From: Gp1-AA145 sp963757135
GTDB taxonomy: Bacteria > Acidobacteriota > Terriglobia > Terriglobales > Acidobacteriaceae
Reading direction: 5' to 3'
Length of the DNA stretch: 64,000 nt
Assembly: GCA_963757135.1 (NCBI GenBank)
Contig: CAVWQE010000002.1
Span: 62,001-126,000, forward strand
A model generated the notes under the pieces. That model had not been told where the DNA came from, did not search any database, and worked only from the letters and a program-made list of their open reading frames with translations. The position numbers were made by a program, and so were the translations under genes. Position 1 is the stretch's first letter; every line of letters starts with the position of its first letter. Below, one piece after another: positions 34,167 to 43,403 of the stretch.

Positions 34167-36071
34167 ATGAAAACCGTGATCCGCAGACTTGTTTTCCTGT
34201 TTGTCTCACTGGCTCCGCTGGGGGCGCAGAACCAGGCGAACTCCCCGGCTTCTCAAGCGACGCCATCGGCTGACCCCGCCCAGGTCATCGAATTTCTCAG
34301 TAAGACCATCTCGTGGTACCGCCAGTATGCGGTTGAACAGCAACTCGTAACTCAGCCATCCGACCAGGCATTTCTGGATCAAAACCGCAGAGTTGCTGAG
34401 CAGGTGGTTCAACTGGCCTTCGATTATGCGCGGGCGCAGGCGCAGGCCCGGGCTCAGCAGCGCTTGCAACCACAACAGCCGGCGCCGGATTCGCAAAGTT
34501 ATCAGGGCCTTACTAAGGCTGCGCAAAAGACCGAACAACAGATACAGGACACGCAATCCGAATTGCAGGAAACACGCGACAAGCTGGCCCATGCGCCGCC
34601 ATCGAAGAGAGGTGCGCTGCAGGCGCAGGCGGCGGAACTCGACAGTGAAATCGGCCTATTGCAGGCTCGCCAGGACTCTTTGCAAGGCATGCTGGATTTC
34701 GTCAGCACCAGCAATTCAGCCGTCAGCGGCGTAGGTCTGCGTTCCCAAATTGAAGAGTTGGCGCGTTCGGTACCGGCCGCAATCAGTCGTCCGCAAGCCG
34801 CCAGCGGGCGCGAAGCCGAGCCCCCAGCTTCAGGCACCAATAGTGTGCTCACGCGCAAGCCGGAGCCAACCGGCATTTGGGGACTGCTGGCCGACCTGAT
34901 TCATCTTTCGAGCAAGCTGCATACGCTTGATGATCAAATTCATGCCACCACCCAGCTTAAGCAGGACGCCACCTCATTACGCAAGCCGATGCTCGACCAT
35001 TTACGCGCGCTCATCCGGCAGGGAGACGTTGTCTTCGGCGCGGCTGATACTGCCTCGCCGGCTCAGTTGGCCCAACAGAAACAGCAACTCGACGCCCTGA
35101 CAGCGCAGTTCAAGCAAAACGCGGCGGCCATGCTGCCTTTGAGCAAGATCAACATTCTGTTTGACACGTATCAGCGAACGCTGGCCAATTGGCGCGAAGA
35201 CGTGAAAGACGATATCCACGATGATCTGCGCGAGCTTTTGTTCCGGGTGGGCGTACTGGGGGTTCTGATCGCAATCGTCATAAGTATCGGCGAGATCTGG
35301 CGCCGCACCACGTTCCGTTACGTGCATGACACTCGGCGGCGATATCAGTTCCTGTTGTTGCGGCGCATTGTCATGTGGGCGGCCGTCGGGCTGATTATTA
35401 TCGTGACGTTTGCGTCCCAGCTTGGATCGGCCGTCACGTTTGCGGGTCTGCTGACTGCCGGCATTGCCGTCGCCTTACAGAATGTGATCGTCTCGATTGT
35501 TGCCTACTTCTTTCTGATTGGAAAATATGGCGTTCGCGTTGGAGATCGGGTGCAGATTGCGGGAGTCACGGGCGAAGTAGTCGAACTCGGATTAGTTCGT
35601 ATCCATCTGATGGAGCTCGCGGGCCCCGGTGGATCGCAACCAACCGGGCGGGTGGTTGCTTTCTCGAACTCGATTGTTTTTCAGCCCGGGCCGGGCGTTT
35701 TCAAACAGATTCCTGGCACCAGCTTTATCTGGCATGAGATGAAGCTGACGCTCGCCGTTGATGCGGACTATCATGCGGCGCGAGAGAGAATCGCCAAGGC
35801 GGTGAATGCCGCGCTGGCGGATTATCGTCCGTCCATCGAGGCACAAAGGGAAGTGATGGCCAGAAATCTCACCTCAGTTTCTACAGGCGAGTTGAAGCCG
35901 AGGATCTACCTGCACTATACGGCGGCAGGAATTGAAGCGACTGTTACTTTCCCCGTCGAATTTCAGAACGCAGCCGAGATGGACGATCACCTGATGAAGG
36001 AAGTGATGGCCGCCCTTGAACTAGAGCCGAGAATCAAACTCGTGGGTGCAGAAATGCAATCGGCCAAGTAG
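34167..36071 (+). CDS. MscS-family mechanosensitive channel with large periplasmic domain
   Basis: A signal peptide (IRRLVFLFVSLAPLGAQ) leads to ~320 residues of Gln/Ala-rich coiled-coil periplasmic domain. Three or so membrane helices follow, then the MscS pore helix region (FAGLLTAGIAVALQNVIVSI) and the beta domain (KYGVRVGDRVQIAGVTGEVV, LGLVRIHLMEL). The layout resembles MscK/YnaI-type channels that release solutes under osmotic shock. Residues ~515-634 form the cytoplasmic vestibule. It is divergent from the second phoU gene. Confidence 0.88.
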   Translation: MKTVIRRLVFLFVSLAPLGAQNQANSPASQATPSADPAQVIEFLSKTISWYRQYAVEQQLVTQPSDQAFLDQNRRVAEQVVQLAFDYARAQAQARAQQRLQPQQPAPDSQSYQGLTKAAQKTEQQIQDTQSELQETRDKLAHAPPSKRGALQAQAAELDSEIGLLQARQDSLQGMLDFVSTSNSAVSGVGLRSQIEELARSVPAAISRPQAASGREAEPPASGTNSVLTRKPEPTGIWGLLADLIHLSSKLHTLDDQIHATTQLKQDATSLRKPMLDHLRALIRQGDVVFGAADTASPAQLAQQKQQLDALTAQFKQNAAAMLPLSKINILFDTYQRTLANWREDVKDDIHDDLRELLFRVGVLGVLIAIVISIGEIWRRTTFRYVHDTRRRYQFLLLRRIVMWAAVGLIIIVTFASQLGSAVTFAGLLTAGIAVALQNVIVSIVAYFFLIGKYGVRVGDRVQIAGVTGEVVELGLVRIHLMELAGPGGSQPTGRVVAFSNSIVFQPGPGVFKQIPGTSFIWHEMKLTLAVDADYHAARERIAKAVNAALADYRPSIEAQREVMARNLTSVSTGELKPRIYLHYTAAGIEATVTFPVEFQNAAEMDDHLMKEVMAALELEPRIKLVGAEMQSAK

Positions 36072-36095
36072 GTTTCCGGCGCACTACCCCGGAAG

Positions 36096-36260
36096 TTATT
36101 GCAGCGTGCTGGCTACGTTCGAGAACGTGTTGTTGGCATTGGTGCCGATTAGTTTAATGGTTCCGACAACCAACAGCAGAATCACTGCAAGCATGACGGC
36201 GTACTCGGCAATGTCCTGACCTTGCTCATCGTCTCTGAGTCTGCGCAGGATCTCAAGCAT
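36096..36260 (-). CDS. Flp/Fap-type pilin (type IVb)
   Basis: A 54-residue protein. A short charged leader (MLEILRRLRDDEQGQD) precedes the hydrophobic helix IAEYAVMLAVILLLVVGTIK. This is the Flp pilin pattern: prepilin peptidase would cut after a Gly, leaving the conserved Glu at position 5 of the mature chain (QDIAEYA). GGGGGA about 6 bases before ATG 36260 decides this start. Tad assembly genes are not nearby, although a CpaE/TadZ-like ATPase lies at 6552-7781. Confidence 0.82.
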   Translation of the reverse strand: MLEILRRLRDDEQGQDIAEYAVMLAVILLLVVGTIKLIGTNANNTFSNVASTLQ

Positions 36261-36336
36261 AAGTTTCCCCCAAATATCGTGGCACGCAATAATGAACGTG
36301 CCGCCCCTGATTGTCAAATTGTAGCTCAAATGGTGA

Positions 36337-37830
36337 TTATCGGAGCAGGTCCACGGATTTTTGTGCGTAATCCAGAATACGCGTGGGTTGAACGCCCAGG
36401 TAGATCGTTATTGCGAGGCTCAAACCCAGGGCAAACCCCAGCCCGACCGGGACCGGCGTGACCGGAACGTCTTCACGCGGCTCCCGCATGTACATGAACA
36501 CGATTACCCGCAAGTAGTAGTAAGCGGCTACCGCGCTATTAATCACGCCTATCATCGTCAATCCGATCAGGTTGGATTGCATGGCGGCGGTGAAAACATA
36601 GAACTTGGCGAAGAAGCCGCCGGTGATCGGAATTCCGATGAGAGAAAGCAGGAAAATGGTCAAAACAGAGGCCAGCAGCGGCGACCGCTTGCCGAGTCCG
36701 GCGTAGTCCTCGAGAGTCACGTAACGCTCGCCGGCGTTGGCGAAGTGCCCCACCACCGCAAAGGCGCCCACGTTCATGGCTGCGTACGAAGCAGTGTAGA
36801 ACATTGCCGCTGGAATGCCGTTGGCTGGCAGCGCCGCGAAAGCGACCAGCAGGTATCCGGCGTGGGCGATGGATGAGTAGGCCAGCAGGCGCTTCACGTT
36901 GTCCTGAACCAGCGCGGCGATGTTGCCGATGGTCATCGAGAGCGCCGCCGCAATCCAGATCAGCAGGACGCGTCCGGGTGCCTGTGCCTGAAACATGATG
37001 CGCAGGAGCACGGCGAAGACGGCGGCCTTGGGTGCGGTGGACATGAAGCCCACCACTGGCGAGGGCGCGCCTTCATAAACGTCTGGCGTCCAGATATGAA
37101 ACGGCGCGGCGGCGACTTTGAAGCCGAGCCCTACAAACATGAGCGCGATGCCGACATAGGCGAGCAAGGGTCCGTGTCCGGTTCCGGCGTATTGCGCCAG
37201 GGATTGGCCGATGACCGCAATGCTTGTGGATCCGGTGGCGCCGAAAATCAAGGCCACGCCGTAAAGAAAGAACGCAGTGGCGAACGATCCTAAGAGGAAA
37301 TATTTAACCGATGCTTCGCTGCTGATGGCCGACCGTCGCCGAAATCCCGCCAGGATGTAAGTTGCGATAGAGGAAATTTCCAGCGCAATGAAGATCAGCA
37401 CCAGTTCCATCGCGGATGACATCAGGGCCATGCCGACCGCGCCGAACAGAATCAGCCCGTAGTATTCCCCGGCGCGAATCTGCTGCACCTCCATGTACTC
37501 GTAAGAACTAAGAATGACGAGAATCGTGACTGCGGCAACGACTACATGAAAGAAGATGCTGAACGCATCAACCTTAATCATGTTCCAGAAGGCCAGGCCG
37601 CTGGCACCGGTGTGGTTCAGGAAATGCGCTTGAAAAAATGTGGCTATTAGCGCGGCGGACGCGCCGACCAGCGCGATACTGCCGAGGGTGCGCTGGCTGC
37701 GGCGCTCGTCCATGACCGGATCGAGCAGCATGATCAGCATGCCGAAGAGGGAGAGCACAATCTCCGGAAGAATGGCGACGTAATCAGCGCCGTGCGGCAA
37801 GGTTTCGACGATGTCAGCCAGCAGCATCAC
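36337..37830 (-). CDS. nuoN: NADH-quinone oxidoreductase subunit N
   Basis: An antiporter-like proton-pumping subunit of complex I: 497 residues with ~14 helices. The pumping Lys/Glu region is seen in YILAGFRRRSAISSEASVKY and FHIWTPDVYEGAPSPVVGFM. The channel Lys follows in NVKRLLAYSSIAHAGYLLVA. It is the last gene of the operon and overlaps nuoM by 4 bases. Confidence 0.96.
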   Translation of the reverse strand: MMLLADIVETLPHGADYVAILPEIVLSLFGMLIMLLDPVMDERRSQRTLGSIALVGASAALIATFFQAHFLNHTGASGLAFWNMIKVDAFSIFFHVVVAAVTILVILSSYEYMEVQQIRAGEYYGLILFGAVGMALMSSAMELVLIFIALEISSIATYILAGFRRRSAISSEASVKYFLLGSFATAFFLYGVALIFGATGSTSIAVIGQSLAQYAGTGHGPLLAYVGIALMFVGLGFKVAAAPFHIWTPDVYEGAPSPVVGFMSTAPKAAVFAVLLRIMFQAQAPGRVLLIWIAAALSMTIGNIAALVQDNVKRLLAYSSIAHAGYLLVAFAALPANGIPAAMFYTASYAAMNVGAFAVVGHFANAGERYVTLEDYAGLGKRSPLLASVLTIFLLSLIGIPITGGFFAKFYVFTAAMQSNLIGLTMIGVINSAVAAYYYLRVIVFMYMREPREDVPVTPVPVGLGFALGLSLAITIYLGVQPTRILDYAQKSVDLLR

Positions 37831-39341
37831 TGGGACACCACCTTGCTGATGAACTGGGTGAAGGGCACAAGCGCATTGTGTACGGCGGGATCAATGGCAT
37901 TCAGCCAGAGCAGCGGCGCAACGCCCATGGCAAGGGCCATGATGGCTGCCGGCCAAAGCGCGACGCGCTCGCGCAGATTCAGGTCAGGCAATGTCAGGTT
38001 CTCCTCGTGCTTCACCACGCCGAAAAACACCCGCTGGTACATCCAGAGTAGATAACACGCGCTCCAGATTATGCCGGTAGCTCCAACGACTCCCCACCAC
38101 ATGTGCGCCTGGAATGCGCCGCTCAGCACCAGGAACTCGCCGATAAAGCCGTTGAGCAGGGGCAGTCCGACCGAAGCGAGAACGACAAATAAGAAGAAGG
38201 TGGAGTATTTCGGCATGGTCGAGGCCAGCCCGCCGAATTCGGAAATCTCGTAGGTGTGCCGGCGCTCGTAGAGAATTCCCGCCAGCATGAACAGCGCGCC
38301 GGTGGAGACTCCGTGGGCCAGCATCACGAACATGGCGCCGTTCAGTCCGGCTTGCGTGAAGCTGAAAATTCCGAGGACCACAAATCCCAAGTGGCTGATG
38401 GAAGAATAAGCGATCAACCTCTTCATGTTCGGCTGCACCATGGCTACCAGCGCGCCGTAAACGATTCCAATCAGCGCCAGCACTGCAATCCACGAAGCAT
38501 TAGCACGCGCCTGCTCGGGGAACAGTCCGAGGTTGAAGCGCAGCATGCCGTAGGTGCCCATCTTCAATAGGACACCCGCTAACAAGACTGAACCTGCGGT
38601 CGGGGCCTCTACGTGCGCGTCCGGCAGCCAGGTGTGGAACGGAAACAGCGGAACCTTGACCGCGAAGGCGATGAAGAAACCGAGGAAGAGCATCAAGGGA
38701 GCGATGCCGGTGAAGTCAGGGACGGCACCCCCACGCAATGCATTCTGAACTACAACGAAATCGAAGCTGCCCGTTTTCGCGTAGAGCCACAAAATCGCTG
38801 CCAGCATGAAGACGGACGCGACCATGGTGTACAGGAAGAACTTTACCGCGGCATAAACTCGGCGTCCGTGGCCATAAACGCCGATGAGCAGTGCCATCGG
38901 AATCAGCGTCGCTTCCCAGAAGAAGTAGAACAGGAAAAGATCGAGCGCAAGGAAGACGCCGATCAGCGCGGTTTCAAGGACCAACAAAAGAATGAAAAAT
39001 TCTTTCACCCGTTCGTGGATCGAGGTCCATGAAATCAGCACGCACAATGGCGTGAGGAACGTGGTCAGCACGACCAGCCACATCGAGATCCCGTCCATGC
39101 CCATGTGGTAGTGAATGTTGGGCGTGGATATCCACTGGAGGTTGATGTCGAACTGGAAGCCTGCCTGATCACGGTGGAAGTGCCCCGGCAAATGCAGAGA
39201 CAAGAAGAAAGTCAGAACGGAGATTACCAGCGCAAAGACGCGAATATCGCGATGGCGCCGCGGGAAAAACACCAACAGCAGTGCTCCCAGGGCTGGGGCG
39301 AAGGTGATCAAGGTCAGAATATTTTGATCGAGCCAGTTCAT
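37827..39341 (-). CDS. nuoM: NADH-quinone oxidoreductase subunit M
   Basis: A 504-residue antiporter-like subunit. Landmarks are HYHMGMDGISMWLVVLTTF, LFPFHTWLPDAHVEAPTAGS and NMKRLIAYSSISHLGFVVLG, all with the conserved Lys/Glu/His of the proton path. It overlaps both nuoN and nuoL by 4 bases, so translation is coupled. Confidence 0.96.
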   Translation of the reverse strand: MNWLDQNILTLITFAPALGALLLVFFPRRHRDIRVFALVISVLTFFLSLHLPGHFHRDQAGFQFDINLQWISTPNIHYHMGMDGISMWLVVLTTFLTPLCVLISWTSIHERVKEFFILLLVLETALIGVFLALDLFLFYFFWEATLIPMALLIGVYGHGRRVYAAVKFFLYTMVASVFMLAAILWLYAKTGSFDFVVVQNALRGGAVPDFTGIAPLMLFLGFFIAFAVKVPLFPFHTWLPDAHVEAPTAGSVLLAGVLLKMGTYGMLRFNLGLFPEQARANASWIAVLALIGIVYGALVAMVQPNMKRLIAYSSISHLGFVVLGIFSFTQAGLNGAMFVMLAHGVSTGALFMLAGILYERRHTYEISEFGGLASTMPKYSTFFLFVVLASVGLPLLNGFIGEFLVLSGAFQAHMWWGVVGATGIIWSACYLLWMYQRVFFGVVKHEENLTLPDLNLRERVALWPAAIMALAMGVAPLLWLNAIDPAVHNALVPFTQFISKVVSQ

Positions 39342-41371
39342 CTTGCACCCGCCCAGACCCAGACCATGTAGCCGATGACTCCGGTAGCGCCGATCGCAAT
39401 CCAGCCGGCGTACGAGCGCAAGTTGCCCGACTGCATGTGCCGCACATTGTCGGATAGTTCCTTTGCGGTTTCGGCGGTGCCGTCCAGCGTTGCGTCAATG
39501 ACGCCCCGATCAATCCCTCGCCAGAAAACCACGTTGGATACAACAATCAAAGGTTTGACGAATATCGCGGCGTAAAGCTCGTCGATCCAATACTTATGTG
39601 CGACCGCGCTGTAGAGGCTGTGCAGGGAATCGGCGATGCGGTCGGGAAGCCCGGGGCTTTGCTTGTAAAGCAACCACGCGAGAAAGAATCCGAGAGATGC
39701 TACCGCGACAGAAACAACCATTAGTGTCGTTTCGAGACCCGGCCCCTCCTCTTTGACTGGCCGCGTAGCGCCACCTTCGAATGTTGTGGCTGCCACCTGG
39801 TTCGCGTGGAAGACGGGTGCCAGGAAATTTGCGAAGCGATTGTGAATTCCGATCCATCCGCCAGCGAAGGAGAGGATGGCGAGAATCACGAGCGGTACCA
39901 GCATCACTTTCGGGCTTTCGTGAATGCCCCCGTGACCGTGTGGCGCGGACACTCCCTTCGGCAAGCTCAGGGCAGCCTCTGTCCGCGTATCGGCCGCAGG
40001 CTCATCATGCCCATGCGCCGCTTCCGCATCTCCTCGATACTCACCCGTAAAGGTCATGAACCACAGGCGGAACATGTAGAAGGAGGTGATGAACGCTGTC
40101 ACCAAGCCAACCAGCCAGTATGCCCAGTTCGATTCGTACGCCTGCCATAATATTTCGTCTTTGCTGAAGAACCCTGCCAGGGGAGGAATTCCGGCAATGG
40201 CGAAGGTTGCTACCGTCATTGTCCAGAACGTCCACGGAATTTTGGTTCGCAGGCCGCCCATTTTGCGCATGTCCTGTTCGCCGCCGACGGCGTGAATCAC
40301 CGAACCGGCAGCCAGAAACAACAGGCCCTTAAAAAACGCGTGGGTCATCAAGTGGAAGATGCCTGCTGAGAACGCGCCCACGCCGCAGGCCATGAACATA
40401 TATCCGAGCTGCGAGACGGTGGAGTAGGCAAGAACTTTCTTGATGTCGGTCTGGGCGATGCCGATGGTCGCCGCAAAAAATGCGGTCAGGGTCCCGATGA
40501 TCGCTACGACCGTCAAGGCGCTGGGCGCGCGTTCGAAGATCGTATGTGACCTCGCGACCATGTACACGCCTGCTGTGACCATTGTCGCCGCATGAATAAG
40601 AGCGGAAACCGGAGTGGGACCCTCCATCGCGTCCGGCAGCCACACGTAGAGAGGAATCTGCGCTGATTTGCCACACGCGCCAAGCATTAATAGAAGAGCG
40701 GTCGCGGTAAGAAATCCGACACCGGCGGTTTCAGGAGAGTATCCCTTGGCGGCGTCAAAGACCTTCTGAAAATCCAGCGAATTGAAGTGCTGAATCAGCA
40801 GAAAGAGGGCAATCAAAAAACCGAAGTCGCCGATGCGGTTGACGATGAATGCCTTCTTGCCGGCTGCGGCCGCGGAATCTTTGGTGAACCAGAACCCGAT
40901 CAATAGATACGACGCCAGTCCGACGCCTTCCCACCCGATGAACATCACCAGGTAGTTGCTGCCGAGAATCAGCGTCAGCATGAAGAACATGAACAGGTTC
41001 AGGTAGGAGAAGAAACGGTAGAAGCCGCCCTCTTCCCACATGTATCCGACGGAATAAATATGGATGAGAAAGCCGACCCCGGTCACTACGAGCAGCATGA
41101 CAAGCGAAAGCTGATCGAGATAAAACGCGAAATCCACGTTGAAGCTGCCTGACCGGAGCCACGGTGCGAGCGTCTCCACATGCGGAATCGCTGGAAGGGA
41201 TGAGAACTGTGACCACACCCACAGCGCCATGAAGAATGCAGCGCCGCTGCACGCCAGCGCAACCGTGACTACCGTCTGGCGCGAGAAGCGTTTTCCCAGC
41301 AGGCCGTTGATCGCGGCGCCCAACACAGGCAGCAGCGGAATCAGCCATAGATAAAGGTTAGGCTGCTTCAT
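39338..41371 (-). CDS. nuoL: NADH-quinone oxidoreductase subunit L
   Basis: The distal proton-pumping subunit: 677 residues, with the C-terminal amphipathic lateral helix. Landmarks are FYLDQLSLVMLLVVTGVGF, IPLYVWLPDAMEGPTPVSAL and TDIKKVLAYSTVSQLGYMFM. Around residues 455-480 there is an extra hydrophilic stretch, rich in His/Glu/Ala, in the loop before helix 13. Part of it is encoded by a palindromic insert (39945-39986, peptide TEAALSLPKG). The remaining frame is intact. Confidence 0.95.
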   Translation of the reverse strand: MKQPNLYLWLIPLLPVLGAAINGLLGKRFSRQTVVTVALACSGAAFFMALWVWSQFSSLPAIPHVETLAPWLRSGSFNVDFAFYLDQLSLVMLLVVTGVGFLIHIYSVGYMWEEGGFYRFFSYLNLFMFFMLTLILGSNYLVMFIGWEGVGLASYLLIGFWFTKDSAAAAGKKAFIVNRIGDFGFLIALFLLIQHFNSLDFQKVFDAAKGYSPETAGVGFLTATALLLMLGACGKSAQIPLYVWLPDAMEGPTPVSALIHAATMVTAGVYMVARSHTIFERAPSALTVVAIIGTLTAFFAATIGIAQTDIKKVLAYSTVSQLGYMFMACGVGAFSAGIFHLMTHAFFKGLLFLAAGSVIHAVGGEQDMRKMGGLRTKIPWTFWTMTVATFAIAGIPPLAGFFSKDEILWQAYESNWAYWLVGLVTAFITSFYMFRLWFMTFTGEYRGDAEAAHGHDEPAADTRTEAALSLPKGVSAPHGHGGIHESPKVMLVPLVILAILSFAGGWIGIHNRFANFLAPVFHANQVAATTFEGGATRPVKEEGPGLETTLMVVSVAVASLGFFLAWLLYKQSPGLPDRIADSLHSLYSAVAHKYWIDELYAAIFVKPLIVVSNVVFWRGIDRGVIDATLDGTAETAKELSDNVRHMQSGNLRSYAGWIAIGATGVIGYMVWVWAGAR
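39945..39986. repeat. Palindromic REP-like insert inside nuoL
   Basis: A 42-bp element bounded by GCGGACA and TGTCCGC, with an inner stem CCCT/AGGG around TCGGCAAGCTC. Its reading frame gives TRTEAALSLPKGVSA. The motif CCCTTCGGCAAGCTCAGGG is a known kind of dispersed repeat in environmental genomes. It adds residues without breaking the frame. Confidence 0.75.
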
Positions 41372-41670
41372 AGTTTGAGGAGATTCACCTGATCGATGTT
41401 CAGAGTCTCGCGCGTGCGGAAGAGCGCAATAATGATCGCCAGACCCACCGCAGCTTCGGCCGCCGCGACGACCATCACGAAGAAAACGAAAACCTGACCG
41501 CTCAACTGCTGCCAGTGCGCGGCGAACGCGACGAACGAAAGATTAACGCCGTTCAGCATCAACTCAATGGACATAAAAATCGTGATGATGTTGCGCTTGA
41601 TCAAAAACCCGGTGACGCCGCAGGCAAAAAGAATCGCGCTCAGCACCAGGTAATAAGAAAGCGGAACCAT
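41368..41670 (-). CDS. nuoK: NADH-quinone oxidoreductase subunit K
   Basis: A 100-residue, three-helix membrane subunit. The conserved Glu residues of the half-channels are in FMSIELMLNGVNLSFVAF and VVAAAEAAVGLAIIIALFR. Length and sequence are standard. Its start touches the nuoJ stop, and its stop overlaps nuoL. Confidence 0.96.
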   Translation of the reverse strand: MVPLSYYLVLSAILFACGVTGFLIKRNIITIFMSIELMLNGVNLSFVAFAAHWQQLSGQVFVFFVMVVAAAEAAVGLAIIIALFRTRETLNIDQVNLLKL

Positions 41671-42185
41671 TATTGCTCCCTCTTGGTTTCCTGCACGGAT
41701 TCAGGCCGCGCCGCCAGCACCACGGCGCCCATGATGGCGATCAAAACCAGAATGGACGTGACTTCAAAGGGCAAAAGAAACTGGTGAAACAAAAGCCACG
41801 CCAGATCAGCCGGATGTCCGGGCAACTGTCCGAGGGCGACCTGGCCGGTTTGATCCTGAATAAGCGCCCAGCAAATCAGGACGGTAATGGCCAGCATTCC
41901 CGGAAGTCCCAGAAGCCAGGCCACGCGGCTGCCGTGGGTCTGCTCTTCTTCTCCGGCATTGAGCAGCATGATGACAAAAACGAACAGCACCATGATGGCG
42001 CCGGCATAAACAATTACCTGCACCGCCGCAACGAACTCCGCGCCCAGCAGGAGGTATTCGACCGCGAGCGCACCCATCACAACGACCAGCGACAGCGCAC
42101 TGTTGATGGGATGGCGCTGCAGCAGGAGGTTGACCGCCCCCGCCACACAGACCAGCCCGAACACCGAAAATAGGATCAGATGCAT
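41670..42185 (-). CDS. nuoJ: NADH-quinone oxidoreductase subunit J
   Basis: A 171-residue subunit with five helices. The conserved helix 3 is seen as FVAAVQVIVYAGAIMVLFVF. Tight junctions join it to nuoK. A heptamer-type inverted repeat separates it from nuoH, at the site where nuoI is normally found. Confidence 0.95.
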   Translation of the reverse strand: MHLILFSVFGLVCVAGAVNLLLQRHPINSALSLVVVMGALAVEYLLLGAEFVAAVQVIVYAGAIMVLFVFVIMLLNAGEEEQTHGSRVAWLLGLPGMLAITVLICWALIQDQTGQVALGQLPGHPADLAWLLFHQFLLPFEVTSILVLIAIMGAVVLAARPESVQETKREQ

Positions 42186-42260
42186 GAGAAAACAGTTGTC
42201 AGTTGCCAGTGATCAGTTGTCAGTAGGTTTTGCGGGCAACTGACCACTAGCAACTAGCTA
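42186..42260. repeat. Heptamer inverted repeat between nuoJ and nuoH
   Basis: Left arm ACAGTTGTCAGTTGCCAGTG (42190-42209) and right arm CAACTGACCACTAGCAACTAG (quoted in part, 42238-42257) are complementary heptamer runs. It takes the place usually held by nuoI. Confidence 0.8.
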
Positions 42261-43298
42261 CTACGTCAGCGCTACTACCAGCGCCGTTACTACGAGATTC
42301 GCGATGGCCAGCGGCAACAAAAACTTCCAGCCGAAGGCCATCAGTTGGTCATAACGGAAACGCGGCAGCGTGCCGCGCACCCATATATATATGAAGAGGA
42401 ACACGAATACTCGCAGGGCAAACCAGAACAGCGGCAGCAAATCCCGCACGATCGGAGGGCCGAACACCGGCCCGCGCCATCCTCCCAGAAAAAGCAAAGA
42501 AGCCAGACACGCGACGGTAATCATGTTCGCGTACTCCGCCATAAAGAACATGGCAAACTTCATGGCGCTGTACTCAGTGTGATATCCAGCAACCAGTTCG
42601 GTCTCGGCTTCCGGTAAGTCAAACGGAATGCGATTCGTTTCGGCGTAGGCGGCGGTCAAATAAATAAAGAATGCGATGATCTGTCCGCCGCGGAAAATAA
42701 ACCAGTTAGGAATGAATCCCCAGAAATGTCCGGCTTGCGCATCCACGATGCCTCGCAGGCTGAACGTTCCGGCCAGGATTAGAACGCCGACGAGCGAGAG
42801 TCCCAGTGCGATCTCATAGCTGACCATCTGCGCGCTGGCGCGAAGTCCGCCGAGCAGGGAATACTTGCTGTTCGACGACCAGCCTGAAAGGGCCACACCA
42901 TAGACGCCGAGCGACGTAATGCCCAGTACGACGAGTAGGCCGATATTCACGTCAGTGATCTGCAGCGGGATGTCATATCCAGCGATCGTGATCTTATTGC
43001 CGAAAGGAATCACGGCAATTGAGGTGACGGCAAAAATCACCGCAAGCATCGGCGCAGCGATGTACAGCGGTTTATAGACGTGTGGCGGCGTCAGGTCTTC
43101 TTTAAATAGGAACTTGACTCCGTCGGCGGCCGGCTGCAGTAATCCGAAGGGCCCGACCCGTGTAGGGCCCCAGCGGTTCTGCATGCGGCCAACAACCTTG
43201 CGCTCCAGCCATACGGTATAAGCAACCGCTGTCAGCAGCACAAACAAGATCAGCGCGATCTTGACGATGGAGACGATGATGTAGAGGGCTATGGGCAC
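42261..43298 (-). CDS. nuoH: NADH-quinone oxidoreductase subunit H
   Basis: The membrane subunit that helps form the quinone chamber: 345 residues with eight helices. Landmarks are YTVWLERKVVGRMQNRWGPT, AETNRIPFDLPEAETELVAG and FALRVFVFLFIYIWVRGTLP. The acidic and Arg residues of the E-channel are present. It is flanked on both sides by heptamer-type repeats instead of direct gene overlaps. Confidence 0.97.
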   Translation of the reverse strand: MPIALYIIVSIVKIALILFVLLTAVAYTVWLERKVVGRMQNRWGPTRVGPFGLLQPAADGVKFLFKEDLTPPHVYKPLYIAAPMLAVIFAVTSIAVIPFGNKITIAGYDIPLQITDVNIGLLVVLGITSLGVYGVALSGWSSNSKYSLLGGLRASAQMVSYEIALGLSLVGVLILAGTFSLRGIVDAQAGHFWGFIPNWFIFRGGQIIAFFIYLTAAYAETNRIPFDLPEAETELVAGYHTEYSAMKFAMFFMAEYANMITVACLASLLFLGGWRGPVFGPPIVRDLLPLFWFALRVFVFLFIYIWVRGTLPRFRYDQLMAFGWKFLLPLAIANLVVTALVVALT

Positions 43299-43403
43299 TT
43301 TAGTTGCTAGTGATCAGTTGTTAGTTGTCGTGCATTCGTCAGTGGCAAACTGCCAGAGCACCGCACTACTGGCAACTGACAACCAGCCACTGACCACTGC
43401 TCT
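43299..43403. repeat. Heptamer inverted repeat between nuoH and nuoG
   Basis: A left arm of TTGCTAGTGATCAGTTGTTAG type (43306-43326) faces a right arm ACTGGCAACTGACAACCAGC (43369-43388) continuing CACTGACCACTG. The ~100-bp gap is filled by this structure. No other element is visible. Confidence 0.8.

Noticed and set aside
36270..36320. Sigma-54-like site (CGGCAC..TTGC) before the Flp pilin gene
   Set aside because: The gap between the GG and GC elements is three bases too long for a working -24/-12 promoter.
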